This document shows, in pieces, positions 56,344-64,000 of a stretch of 64,000 bases of DNA. The stretch is taken from assembly GCF_000230675.1 (NCBI RefSeq), contig NZ_AGIK01000001.1, positions 1,195,207 to 1,259,206 of the forward strand, in the 5' to 3' direction. The translations under genes were made by a program, and so were the position numbers. The notes under the pieces were generated by a model. That model ran no database searches. It had not been told where the DNA came from and worked only from the letters and a program-made list of their open reading frames with translations. This stretch comes from Synechococcus sp. WH 8016 (GTDB lineage Bacteria; Cyanobacteriota; Cyanobacteriia; PCC-6307; Cyanobiaceae). The stretch's first letter is position 1; every line of letters begins with the position of its first letter.

Positions 56344-56381
56344 ACCAAAAGCCAGCCCAAAAGCCAGCTCCAAAAGCCAGC
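56344..56381. repeat. Imperfect 12-13 bp tandem repeat (3 units)
   Basis: Three copies of CAAAAGCCAGC separated by one or two bases. On the minus strand the repeat lies in a short open frame encoding VVGVVLAFGAGFWAGFW, a Gly/Trp-rich hydrophobic stretch ending in TAG at 56343-56345. Whether this is a translated membrane micro-peptide or only a repeat cannot be told. Confidence 0.5.
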
Positions 56382-56447
56382 ACTACCCCAACGACCAATA
56401 CCCCTTAACCAATAGGCCCATTCTTATTTCTCAGCATTGAAGAAACA

Positions 56448-57338
56448 TTAGGTGTCTTTTTTACTCACAACCTCGTCATAGGCATCAAATCTCACCAAAC
56501 CCTTCAGTTCGGAAAAACTGAGCATGTTGTCTGGTGTTTTTCCGTTCTGAAGATCCGTCACCGCTTGCCGCATGGCGTACGCGGCAGAGGCAAGCAGGGT
56601 GAGGGGATAGGCCACTAAATGAAACCCCATGGCGCCGAGTTGTTCGGGCAATAGCAAGGGAGTCACCCCTCCCTCCAACATGTTCGCCATGCGCTTTCCC
56701 GGTACCTCGCTGCAAAAGCGAAGCATCTCTTCTTCTGAACGTGGCGCCTCAAAAAAAAGCACGTCAGCACCAAGATCGGCAAACGCTTTTAATCTCCAAA
56801 GCGCTTCATCGAGTGCACGCTGCTGCCCATAGCGTTCCGCAAATGCCGATCGCGCATCGGTTCGCGCCACGATCACCAGATCTGCGCCCTGACGGCGGGC
56901 TTCAACCGCAGCAGTGATACGCTCAATCGCAACATCACGCTCCACAACCTGTTTGACCCCGGTGTGTCCACAGCGTTTAGGAGAGACCTGATCTTCAAGC
57001 ATGATCCCAGCAAAACCTGCCTGCTTGAACTGATGCATGGTGCGCTGCACATTGGCCGCATTGCCATGACCTGTATCACCATCACCGATCACTGGAATCG
57101 AAACGGCATCGCAAAGAGCACGACCCTGATCCAGCATTTCTGTCACCGTAAGCAATCCTGTATCAGGCAACCCCGCACGCGCTGCAGCCACCGAGAATCC
57201 ACTCATGAAGGTGAGCGGACAGCCCGATTGCTCCACAATTCTTGCCGATAAGGCATCAAAACAGCAGGGCATGACATGACAAGCGTCTTGTGACAACAAC
57301 GCCCGTAAATCCGCGCTGGTTCCTGTTGTTGGGGTCAC
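56448..57338 (-). CDS. Isocitrate lyase/PEP mutase superfamily enzyme
   Basis: A 296-residue TIM-barrel enzyme. The metal-site motif VIGDGDTGHGNAANVQRTM and the catalytic loop LEDQVSPKRCGHTGVKQVV (KxCGH) are those of the methylisocitrate lyase/oxaloacetate decarboxylase branch; DLVIVARTDARS is also typical. No methylcitrate-cycle partner (prpC, prpD) or phosphonate genes are near, so the substrate is open. The start MTPTTGTSADLRALLSQD is good. Its GC content is higher than the adjacent non-coding DNA. Confidence 0.88.
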   Translation of the reverse strand: MTPTTGTSADLRALLSQDACHVMPCCFDALSARIVEQSGCPLTFMSGFSVAAARAGLPDTGLLTVTEMLDQGRALCDAVSIPVIGDGDTGHGNAANVQRTMHQFKQAGFAGIMLEDQVSPKRCGHTGVKQVVERDVAIERITAAVEARRQGADLVIVARTDARSAFAERYGQQRALDEALWRLKAFADLGADVLFFEAPRSEEEMLRFCSEVPGKRMANMLEGGVTPLLLPEQLGAMGFHLVAYPLTLLASAAYAMRQAVTDLQNGKTPDNMLSFSELKGLVRFDAYDEVVSKKDT

Positions 57339-57842
57339 GATTCAAACTCCTCAATATGGATGGTTGGGCAACGGCAAGAATCAAAGCAAGGTCATGAATA
57401 CTGGTTTCATTCACTGTCATCACCAATCTTGCACAAGACTCATTCCGCTGACGTCATCTAGGTTGAGATTCTGATCATCACCGAAGGATTGAACCCATCC
57501 ATTAAAAAACTGAAGTTGGCAAGATTTTCTTACTTTTTGCAGAAAAGATTGAATCCTCCTGCAGAATGTTGACTCAATCAGAATTTTGTTACTAGGACCC
57601 TCTCGACAGGCAATGTTCCCTGCCTGCCGCTTCACCGAAGCAATGAGTTGTAGCCAATGCTTTCAGCCAAGATAAGGGCTTACGAATAGCCCACAAACAG
57701 TCGAACTTCGATATTCTTCTGTCCATTGCTGTTGGGCTAGCGACTCTTCCCCTGAGATCAATTGCTAATTGCTAAGGCCATCTTTCCCCATGGCCGCTGA
57801 TCCATGCCATGTTGCAAGACAGCGCTCGCCTGCCCTGGAGTC
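57339..57842. other. Non-coding stretch with one doubtful frame
   Basis: About 500 bases. The only notable frame is minus 57635-57420 (71 codons, GTG start), whose C-terminus QNLNLDDVSGMSLVQDW loosely recalls the end of a peptide leader but has no GG and no good start. Not called. No RNA motif seen. Confidence 0.4.
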
Positions 57843-58160
57843 ATGCCTCGTTCTTTTCGCCTCATGCCCCTTGCACGGTTGTTGTTACTGCCATGGCTCA
57901 TCGTGCCAACTAGCCAGGCACAGGAACCTGCCACAAAAGCCTTTGAGCAAAGGAACATACCGCTTTCCTTGATCTTCAGTGAGTGGCGCCAAAACGGCAA
58001 TAACGCCAACACCTACATCTGCGCCTGTGACCGTGCGAGTTGCAACACCAGACCGGGTTGGCCCTTCCGCAGCTTTCGCACCGGTGAATCGATCCCGGTC
58101 CTAGGGGAAGCCAATCTCAACGATGCACGGCGCGATGGCTTTATCTGCGGACGCCGTTGA
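57843..58160 (+). CDS. Secreted Cys-rich small protein, 105 residues
   Basis: Starts MPRSFRLMPLARLLLLPWLI with a signal peptide ending near SQA, then a mature part of about 75 residues holding four cysteines (YICACDRASCNTRPGW, DGFICGRR), enough for two disulfides. No family recognised. Two further in-frame ATGs (57804 upstream, 57864 internal) are possible. It is AT-richer upstream and alone in its orientation. Confidence 0.62.
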   Translation: MPRSFRLMPLARLLLLPWLIVPTSQAQEPATKAFEQRNIPLSLIFSEWRQNGNNANTYICACDRASCNTRPGWPFRSFRTGESIPVLGEANLNDARRDGFICGRR

Positions 58161-58361
58161 AAAAAGAGTGGCAGTTCAGACCAATGGAGCAATGCTGAAG
58201 TGTATTTTCAGCCCTATTTCTTAAACCGCTTACAAGTTGCGAATCACTCGATCATCAGCAGCAAAATCCAATAAAACAAGCATTAATCTTTTCCAGCTTA
58301 AATATCCAAAATAAATCCAGCAACTAAAATATATTCACAACCCAGGCACGTAATCCAAGCC

Positions 58362-58577
58362 TCAACGCATCAAAAGCCAGACAGCAAGACCACCGATTCC
58401 TACACCCTTAAAGAACTGAGCCCACGTCAACCCATAGGTGTCGATCTGGAATGTCCTCATCATCCAATTGAGAAGCTCTTTGTGCTTGCGAATCAAAAGG
58501 GGACTATCCGCCGTATTCAGCTGCTGAATTTGCTTGAGCTTTATCTCACCAAGCTTTGCCACGACCCCTTTCAACAA
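58362..58577 (-). CDS. Small protein with C-terminal membrane helix, 71 residues
   Basis: From a TTG start (58577 or 58574), the product begins LKGVVAKLGEIKLKQIQQLN and ends in an amphipathic-to-hydrophobic helix, FFKGVGIGGLAVWLLMR. A tail-anchored topology is likely. No ATG is available near the start, so the 5' end is uncertain. The composition is consistent with a real protein; the function is unknown. Confidence 0.45.
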   Translation of the reverse strand: MLKGVVAKLGEIKLKQIQQLNTADSPLLIRKHKELLNWMMRTFQIDTYGLTWAQFFKGVGIGGLAVWLLMR

Positions 58578-58780
58578 AGAATCACAATCTTAAAGCCATC
58601 GAGGTGATAGCAAGCTGTTGAGCGGCACGATTCCATCGCCCCCTTCGCACGCCAAGCAATCAGTCGATCCGCTTGCAGCGACATCGAAATCCAAACAACG
58701 TGACGAATTCACAAACAAATCCTCAAAAAAGCACGAGCGGCCTAATATTTGAAGCAACACAGGCAACGAAACTCAAATCA

Positions 58781-59260
58781 ATGCTTGACGCAAGCTTACT
58801 TTTACCCACAGCCATAGATAATACCTTTTCAGGAAGAAAAGCCTCACTATGGTTCTTTTATGTGTTGACGGCCATAACACTTTGGCGCAGCCAACACCAC
58901 TTGCTTGCGCCCGATGGAGGGGCACAATCGATAGCCACCATCCCGCTTGACACCTATTCAGCAGAAGCATCAGGAACCGTTATGGGGATATTTGCACTTT
59001 GGGGTCTATCGCAATTAGTTATAGGAATGATCTGTCTTGCGGCATGCTTGAGATACAAAGCACTCATACCTCTCTTATATGCCCTTGGCAGCATTGAATA
59101 CGGAGTAAGAGCTTTTTATATTGGCCACTACAAACCCATTGAGACGATGGGTGATGCCCCAGGAGCCATCATCAATATACCTTTGACGATCATCCTTATC
59201 GCCATGCTGTTGTTGTCGTTATGGAGAAAGGATCACCCAGAGCGACAGCCATTTCATTAA
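58781..59260 (+). CDS. Four-span membrane protein of unknown function
   Basis: A 159-residue protein with four hydrophobic spans, near SLWFFYVLTAITLW, TVMGIFALWGLSQLVIGMIC, LIPLLYALGSIEYGVRAFYI and IINIPLTIILIAMLLLSLW. The C-terminus is basic (RKDHPERQPFH). ATG 58781 starts MLDASLLLPTAIDNTFSGRK; the frame stays open 36 codons further upstream but that part is Thr/Asn/Gln-rich. No named family recognised. Confidence 0.7.
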   Translation: MLDASLLLPTAIDNTFSGRKASLWFFYVLTAITLWRSQHHLLAPDGGAQSIATIPLDTYSAEASGTVMGIFALWGLSQLVIGMICLAACLRYKALIPLLYALGSIEYGVRAFYIGHYKPIETMGDAPGAIINIPLTIILIAMLLLSLWRKDHPERQPFH

Positions 59261-59550
59261 CCATTCAAACTGAAAAATGAACCATGGGCCTTCATAACCC
59301 CATGGCCTTATCCCTGAGTTTCAAGTGGTCGGCTCCAATCGCAACGGACAGGGGCATGTCAGCACCAGACATCGATCAGAGCCCATCGAGATGCAAACAA
59401 AGGCAGCCTCCATCACAATCTGCTTGAGATGAGACCACAGTTTTCATCAAGCAGAAATTGAGTGGCAATCTTCAAACGCAACACAGGCTTCAAAGGCCAC
59501 CTACAAGACAATCTCATTAGACAACAACAAAACCAAAGCGAAGGACAATC

Positions 59551-60690
59551 TTGCTCTCCAGCCCCTCAAAAGCACCAGAACGGCTGATCTTTTTAGATCA
59601 AATTAAAGCAATCATGGTAGCCCTCGTCATCGCCAGTCATACGATATTTGTAGGCATACTGTTCACAACAGACACGAGACAAATGATCGTGTCATCACCT
59701 ATTTACGAGGCATCGAGTAATTGGTTTGGATGGATCTGCAACACTTTTTACATGAACATCCTATTCCTGATCTCAGGCTACTTATTACCAAATTCAGTGC
59801 ATAAACGAGGGGTCGGATACTTTGCCAAGCACCGCCTTCTTCGTCTTGGGATCCCTTTGATCATTGCAATTTTGATACTTAACAATATAACACCTTTAGC
59901 CGGTCTAGCCATCCCCAACAGCACCGTATTTGCTCAAGAAATCAACACTCTTCCACTGAATAGAATTGGACCTCAATGGTTTCTTGTAATACTCATTTTA
60001 TTGAATACAATATACTGCTGCTGGGCCTTCATTCGAAAAAGCCGATTTTCAGTTGAGAACACCCAACCGTTGCCAGGCTGGCGTTCCTGGCTGATGAGCG
60101 CTGCAATTCTTGGGATACTAGAGATCGCAATGGGACATTTCACAGGATTCTGGTCAAACTTAAAAAACTCCCATTTAGATGGTCTTGGCTATCAGGGAAT
60201 GCACCTTTGGACCTATTGTTTTTTATTCTTTGTGGGATGCAAAGCCGCATCGCATCAATGGTTAGAACGTATTAACAAGCGGCACGCATTGCGATGGCTA
60301 CAACTTTCATCACTGATCACACTGGTACTTGTGGCTACAAACCACGCACCATTTCAAGTTCCCCTTAACGAGACCGACTCGCAAACGGTTACGCCAATCA
60401 TGGAATTTTTATCACCACTCATTGGCTGGGGATATATGGCTGCAATTTTAGCTTGGAGTCAAGACCACCAACAGCCAGAACAGCATTGGCTGGTCAAGGC
60501 AGGCAAGGATAGTTTTGGCGCCTATTTAATCCACATACCACTCCTTGCCGGAACCATGATTACCTCCTATTCACTAGGGGTAAGAAACATCTGGTTGCTT
60601 GGATTAGGATCGACAGCAATAGCGATCTTCATATCATTTTCAGCAAGCCATCAATTGCGCCGGATTGCTGTCATTAAGCGCATCATATAA
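59551..60690 (+). CDS. Acyltransferase family 3 membrane protein
   Basis: A 379-residue integral membrane acyltransferase of the OafA/NodX type. The N-terminus ERLIFLDQIKAIMVALVIAS then HTIFVGI contains the conserved His, and about ten spans follow. The RxxRLGIPL segment HRLLRLGIPLIIAI is another family motif. It presumably O-acylates a surface glycan or lipid. The first codon is a TTG (59551) preceded by AAGGA at a good distance. Lower GC than the core suggests horizontal acquisition. Confidence 0.85.
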   Translation: MLSSPSKAPERLIFLDQIKAIMVALVIASHTIFVGILFTTDTRQMIVSSPIYEASSNWFGWICNTFYMNILFLISGYLLPNSVHKRGVGYFAKHRLLRLGIPLIIAILILNNITPLAGLAIPNSTVFAQEINTLPLNRIGPQWFLVILILLNTIYCCWAFIRKSRFSVENTQPLPGWRSWLMSAAILGILEIAMGHFTGFWSNLKNSHLDGLGYQGMHLWTYCFLFFVGCKAASHQWLERINKRHALRWLQLSSLITLVLVATNHAPFQVPLNETDSQTVTPIMEFLSPLIGWGYMAAILAWSQDHQQPEQHWLVKAGKDSFGAYLIHIPLLAGTMITSYSLGVRNIWLLGLGSTAIAIFISFSASHQLRRIAVIKRII

Positions 60691-60810
60691 CAAAACATAG
60701 CGAAAGAAGACTGGATCATCAGGTGCAAAATGCAGCAAAAATGCCAATTCTTTATGTATCAAAAGCTACATGACTTTTTGAGCAGTCGTGCAGAGTAGTC
60801 AATTAACAAG

Positions 60811-61089
60811 ATGTTCATGACATTTTTAATGCATTGGTCATTTAAAACTGGTTATCACGCCATTGCTGCTAAAAAGTTTTTATCTACAGGGGCTCCATTC
60901 CCTGAATGCAAATCATGGAAGCGGTTTCACGGTCCTGGCTCAGTAGAAGGTTGGATTTTGGTGGAAGCAGATAATGCTGATGCCTGCTACGAACACGCTG
61001 CCGAATGGGCCGAGTGCTTGGATTGGGAAGTGACCCCTGTTCTTACGGACGATCAGGCAGGTCCCTTCATGGCCAAGGTTTACAGCTGA
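60811..61089 (+). CDS. DUF3303 family protein
   Basis: A 92-residue protein starting MFMTFLMHWSFKTGYH with KFLSTGAPFPECKSWKRFHG and GSVEGWILVEADNADACYEH, the features of DUF3303, a small ferredoxin-like-fold family of unknown function. The C-terminus ECLDWEVTPVLTDDQAG fits. An alternative ATG is at 60817. Common in marine cyanobacteria. Confidence 0.8.
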   Translation: MFMTFLMHWSFKTGYHAIAAKKFLSTGAPFPECKSWKRFHGPGSVEGWILVEADNADACYEHAAEWAECLDWEVTPVLTDDQAGPFMAKVYS

Positions 61090-61319
61090 TTTCAACCGGA
61101 GGAAGGAACTCTCGCCACCAGCAAGATTTTTGTTGTGTGGCTTCCATTCCTTCCGAAGCGCCACCTCTTGACAGGGTTCGCATGATTGGAATGCCATCCA
61201 ATACAAACTCTGAACACATCCATCAAGAAGAGCACAGCCACTGAGCCAATCCACAAATGCGGGCCAGTACAAAAAAATTCTCTAGCCTATCGAGACATAT
61301 TGGCAAAAAAGGATTAGGG

Positions 61320-61820
61320 ATGAGCGCGAACCTATCAACAACATTCTTACGAAACAAGGCCATCAAAAATCTTTTCATTTCCTTATCTTTCATCTTTACA
61401 ACATCAATCTTGTGGCCATCATTCGCGAATAGCGATGACGGGCACTCAGCAAGCCATGGAGTCAAGGTTGAGGTGTTAGCAAACTCCACTAAAATGTGGA
61501 ATGGCAGCGTGCTACCCAGCTATCCCAAGGGACAGCCCAATATCAAAATACTTCGGATCCAAGTGCCAAGTGGCGTGACATTACCTTGGCACTACCATCC
61601 TGTGATCAATGCCGCCGTCATTCTCCAGGGAACACTAGAACTCAAATTAAAAGATGGCACCAGAAAGACTTACCAACAAGGCGATGCTCTCATAGAAGTT
61701 GTCAACACGATTCACGAAGGTAAAGCATTAGGAGCAACCGATGTAGATCTGATTGTATTTTATGCGGGAGAGAAAGATGTGCCAACCACAGTTCTCATCG
61801 ATCCCCAGAACAATCAGTAG
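61320..61820 (+). CDS. Exported cupin domain protein
   Basis: A 166-residue protein with a signal peptide (LFISLSFIFTTSILWPSFA) and one cupin fold. The metal-binding region is LPWHYHPVINAAVILQGTLE and the second motif YQQGDALIEVVNTIHEGKA, giving three His and one Glu as in germin-like cupins. The substrate is unknown. ATG 61320 follows GGATTAGGG. Periplasmic location is inferred from the signal peptide. Confidence 0.82.
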   Translation: MSANLSTTFLRNKAIKNLFISLSFIFTTSILWPSFANSDDGHSASHGVKVEVLANSTKMWNGSVLPSYPKGQPNIKILRIQVPSGVTLPWHYHPVINAAVILQGTLELKLKDGTRKTYQQGDALIEVVNTIHEGKALGATDVDLIVFYAGEKDVPTTVLIDPQNNQ

Positions 61821-61946
61821 CAGGGTGAGCCTGCCTCCGCATCCATAAAATGCTGACGATGCAAAGTGAAAAAGAAGCACTCGCCTACAATATAAACATC
61901 AAGTGAAGAAGCCTATTGAATGGCTTCAGCTGATGGCAAAGCTTGC

Positions 61947-62096
61947 TCATTCACTACACTCCTTCTCATCCGCTTTCAAATGTTCGAGCAAATAGGAGTA
62001 CCAGTTACCATACGCAACAGCATCCTCCTTCGTGATTTCATTGGCCTCTATTGCTGCAAGTAGTCGATATGCAGCTGCTCGTTGTTTTTGATCCAA
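61947..62096 (-). CDS. Small helical protein, 49 residues (micro-operon, second gene)
   Basis: Reads (M)DQKQRAAAYRLLAAIEANE then ITKEDAVAYGNWYSYLLEHL and KADEKECSE. A TTG at 62096 is the only start in frame, preceded by AGGGGG at a normal distance; a TAA lies just upstream. Compact all-helical, no membrane span. It begins six bases after the stop of the 58-residue gene, so both come from one mRNA. No family recognised. Confidence 0.55.
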   Translation of the reverse strand: MDQKQRAAAYRLLAAIEANEITKEDAVAYGNWYSYLLEHLKADEKECSE

Positions 62097-62102
62097 TGCC
62101 CA

Positions 62103-62279
62103 TTACCCCCTGATAATCGAAAGGGAGTGAAGCAAAGTTCGTGCAGGCATCTCAGATACGAACTTCGAGAAAGAGATCTTCGTCTGACAATAGTTAGGTT
62201 CACATTTAAACGGAGAAGACATTAATTCAACAAGCTCTCTCCGCTCTTTCTTCATAGCAAATACTGGCAATTCAGGCAT
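62103..62279 (-). CDS. Small protein, 58 residues (micro-operon, first gene)
   Basis: Reads MPELPVFAMKKERRELVELM then SSPFKCEPNYCQTKISFSKF and VSEMPARTLLHSLSIIRG. ATG at 62279, TAA at 62103-62105. Contains two cysteines (KCEPNYC) and a basic-helical start. The function is unknown. It precedes the 49-residue gene by six bases. Confidence 0.52.
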   Translation of the reverse strand: MPELPVFAMKKERRELVELMSSPFKCEPNYCQTKISFSKFVSEMPARTLLHSLSIIRG

Positions 62280-62518
62280 CAAAGTTGGTTCCGAGTGATG
62301 AGATCACTATCGCCCACACACATTCAAAAGAACTCCCCCAAATGGGTGATCGTAGACATCGAATGAATCACCTATTCAGGGGAGACAGAAGGTTGGATGC
62401 GCCCAGCACGGCATCGCCCATCGCGATGAAATTCCATAAAGGGCATCAGGAGCAGGCAATTGAGACCACTAAACTTGCTATGAGCTCAACGCACAATCTA
62501 TTCACATTGGAGAGACCC

Positions 62519-62731
62519 ATGAAAATAAGACAACGAATACCGCCTAAGCTAAGCAATCTGATCGACAAAATCAGACGAAGGATTGCCTACGTCCCAGCCG
62601 TGAGCGATACGATTTCATCCATGAAAGAACTTGGAATCGATCTGAAAGAGGACAAAAAAACAACGAATAAAAGGCCTCTAGGGAAACCAACGATCAGGAT
62701 CATGGATTCCGCCTTGGTCTTGCCCTCGTGA
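62519..62731 (+). CDS. Small basic protein, 70 residues
   Basis: Starts MKIRQRIPPKLSNLIDKIRR, followed by AYVPAVSDTISSMKELGIDL and a Lys/Thr/Pro tail. The ATG at 62519 follows TTGGAGAGACCC, a good ribosome-binding site. The frame is open back to 62285, but that part is of poorer composition. No family recognised; basic and soluble. Confidence 0.45.
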   Translation: MKIRQRIPPKLSNLIDKIRRRIAYVPAVSDTISSMKELGIDLKEDKKTTNKRPLGKPTIRIMDSALVLPS

Positions 62732-62748
62732 TTCCTGGTTTCTATGCG

Positions 62749-63300
62749 TCAGTCTCGACGCTCCAACCCCCCAGCCCCGTGCAGTGACTTGAGAAACCAA
62801 CAGTCACAACCACCGTGCCCTGTTTGGCCAAGAGGGTGTTCCATCTGGAGGAATCCCCAGGCCCGATAAAGCTGTTGAGCAGCAACCATTCCCGAAAGCG
62901 TTTCGAGATAAATCCAGCGATAGCCCATCACACGAGCCTGTTCCAACAAGCTCCCCATCAGGCGCCAACCAACACCCTTGCCTCTCGCTGACGGAGCTAA
63001 ATACATCTTCTGCAATTCGCAAGTAGCCTCCACACCCCTTAGGGGTCCTATTCCGGCTCCGCCAAGAAGATTGGTGCCCTCCACTGCAACGAAATAAACA
63101 CATCCAGAGGCGTCGTAGGTCTTGCTCATTGCATCGAGTTCTGGATCTTGCCAAGCAAAACCAGGGCGATTAGCACCAAATTCAACAAGTGCCGACCGAA
63201 TCACTTTGGCCAACGCTATGTCGTCCGACGGGTGTAATGGCCGAAGCTTGATGACAAGCCCTTCACTCAAAAGGATGACCTCCACAAGCTGAGCATGCAA
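62749..63300 (-). CDS. GNAT family N-acetyltransferase
   Basis: A 183-residue acetyltransferase. The core VIKLRPLHPSDDIALAKVIR leads into VYFVAVEGTNLLGGAGIGPL, then the acetyl-CoA loop LAPSARGKGVGWRLMGSLLE (R/Q-x-x-G-x-G), and GYRWIYLETLSGMVAAQQLY, the usual order of motifs D, A and B. GC and codon use resemble the core genome, unlike its AT-rich neighbours. The substrate is unknown. Confidence 0.9.
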   Translation of the reverse strand: MHAQLVEVILLSEGLVIKLRPLHPSDDIALAKVIRSALVEFGANRPGFAWQDPELDAMSKTYDASGCVYFVAVEGTNLLGGAGIGPLRGVEATCELQKMYLAPSARGKGVGWRLMGSLLEQARVMGYRWIYLETLSGMVAAQQLYRAWGFLQMEHPLGQTGHGGCDCWFLKSLHGAGGLERRD

Positions 63301-63467
63301 AAAGATTCAATCTCCACAGGATCATCCCATGCAGTAAAGATCGAGGAAACAAATCACACTACCTATGCCTGCAATAGCTTGATTGCGAGATGCGGTTCCA
63401 CAGCAACAACAGATGGCACACCAGGTCCTGAATGCATTTCATGCTATATTCAAGAAAAATAATCATT

Positions 63468-63644
63468 ATGCTAGATATTTTACCCGGCTACTATATTGTT
63501 TTCTTAGCACTCGGACTTGCAGCAATTGTGGTGGTCTTATTTTATTCCTTTACGCGAAATTCCAATTACGAAGTGCAGCAGCGTGCCAAAAAAATCCAAC
63601 AGAAGAGAGAAAAAGACAATCAAGCCCGATCAAATGATGCTTAG
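63468..63644 (+). CDS. Small membrane protein, 58 residues
   Basis: Reads MLDILPGYYIVFLALGLAAI then VVVLFYSFTRNSNYEVQQRA and KKIQQKREKDNQARSNDA. One membrane span (about residues 7-27) and a long basic Lys/Gln-rich cytoplasmic helix. ATG 63468; the open frame extends 12 codons upstream. No family recognised. Confidence 0.55.
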   Translation: MLDILPGYYIVFLALGLAAIVVVLFYSFTRNSNYEVQQRAKKIQQKREKDNQARSNDA

Positions 63645-63936
63645 TTCCAGCAGACCTGGCCCATTGGCACGCACAAACCGATCCACTTTTGCCCATGTCT
63701 CCCATGGCAGTTAAGTAGTGAATGGCACCAGACCATTCAGGTAAGACCAACAAGCACGCCACTTCCAATCTCGTCGGTTTTGTTTCTGATGGCAATGCGC
63801 GATTGCACCGATGCGCTATCCACCCGTCTAAGCCACACTTTGTGTATCGAAATCGGAGGAGCCATGACGGCCGAAACTCCACCTGAGCAGATCACAGAAG
63901 CAGCCTGACCACTTGGCCCCTGCTCCAACAGTTTTT

Positions 63937-64000
63937 TCACCCAACGGCGAGTTCCGTCCTTCGGTAGGCAATCTCTTGAGCGCCACGTCGATCGACACTC
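63937..64000 (-). CDS. C-terminal end of an unidentified protein
   Basis: The final codons of a minus-strand gene entering from the right edge, ending VDRRGAQEIAYRRTELAVG before TGA (63939-63937). The basic, well-mixed composition suggests a genuine C-terminus. The alternative frame here, open from 63940 to 63737 with a GTG start, has poorer composition. The protein cannot be identified from 20 residues. Confidence 0.4.
   Translation of the reverse strand, partial: SVDRRGAQEIAYRRTELAVG

Noticed and set aside
57420..57635. Minus-strand 71-codon frame ending DDQNLNLDDVSGMSLVQDW
   Set aside because: Loosely recalls a peptide leader but has no GG site, starts with GTG without a ribosome-binding site, and the N-terminal half is Arg/Cys-rich noise.
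61185..61247. 20-codon frame ending EHIHQEEHSH, possible metal-binding peptide
   Set aside because: Very short and His-rich by chance seems likely; no ribosome-binding site visible.
63737..63940. Minus-strand 67-codon frame at the right edge starting with GTG
   Set aside because: The overlapping frame ending at 63937 has better composition as the C-terminus of a gene entering the window; both cannot be read easily.

Overview
The window reads as a stretch of a marine picocyanobacterium, most probably a marine Synechococcus (subcluster 5.1 type; strain not determinable here). The evidence is a photosystem I PsaF precursor start at the left edge, two high-light-inducible (Hli) proteins, a complete kaiABC clock locus next to an NblS-type histidine kinase, the 62-residue hyperconserved marine picocyanobacterial protein (Hcp), and many DUF families confined to cyanobacteria. 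Most of the window is ordinary chromosome of moderate GC. Two stretches, about 49.45-53.4 kb and 55.9-63.7 kb, look visibly AT-richer, are sparsely coded, and carry short or unfamiliar genes.

Layout. 0-9 kb: psaF start, tsaD, an hli gene, pilT, wecB, an antiporter, gltX, then tRNA-Asp, hcp, tRNA-Trp and rplS. 9-19.5 kb: map, SDR, BioD-like/DRTGG and DprA-like proteins, a MAPEG protein, a run of very small membrane or secreted proteins with a second hli gene, then gluQ, hupB and an MBL-fold protein. 19.5-30 kb: glgX, tRNA-Gly, a GPH-type sugar symporter, an MlaE-type permease with companions, plsY, pyrF, an SMP-30 protein and tyrS. 30-42 kb: a LuxR-type regulator, a helix-hairpin-helix/GIY-YIG pair, pepA, then a long minus-strand operon for outer-membrane biogenesis and purine synthesis (hypothetical-purC-bamA-lpxC-fabZ-lpxA-lpxB-msrA). 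42-49.4 kb: purD-nblS facing kaiA-kaiB-kaiC, with rplU-rpmA diverging from kaiA.

49.4-54.1 kb is an accessory island: an orphan ribbon-helix-helix protein, two tandem AraC-type regulators (the upstream one interrupted by a single in-frame TGA), a divergent Nif11-type leader peptide and a methyltransferase. 54.2-64 kb returns to core genes (truB, yebC) and then mixes accessory genes: a double-glycine leader peptide, a PEP mutase/isocitrate lyase-type enzyme, secreted and membrane proteins, an acyltransferase, a cupin, a GNAT enzyme and several genes under 60 codons that I found by reading the intergenic DNA directly.

The most interesting material is (1) the AraC/Nif11/RHH island with its nonsense-split regulator, (2) two unlinked peptide precursors of RiPP-leader type with no maturation enzyme nearby, and (3) a set of overlooked micro-genes: single-span membrane proteins of 38-42 residues (one translationally coupled to an hli gene) and a two-gene micro-operon at 61.9-62.3 kb. 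I cannot point with confidence to a wholly new multi-gene system.
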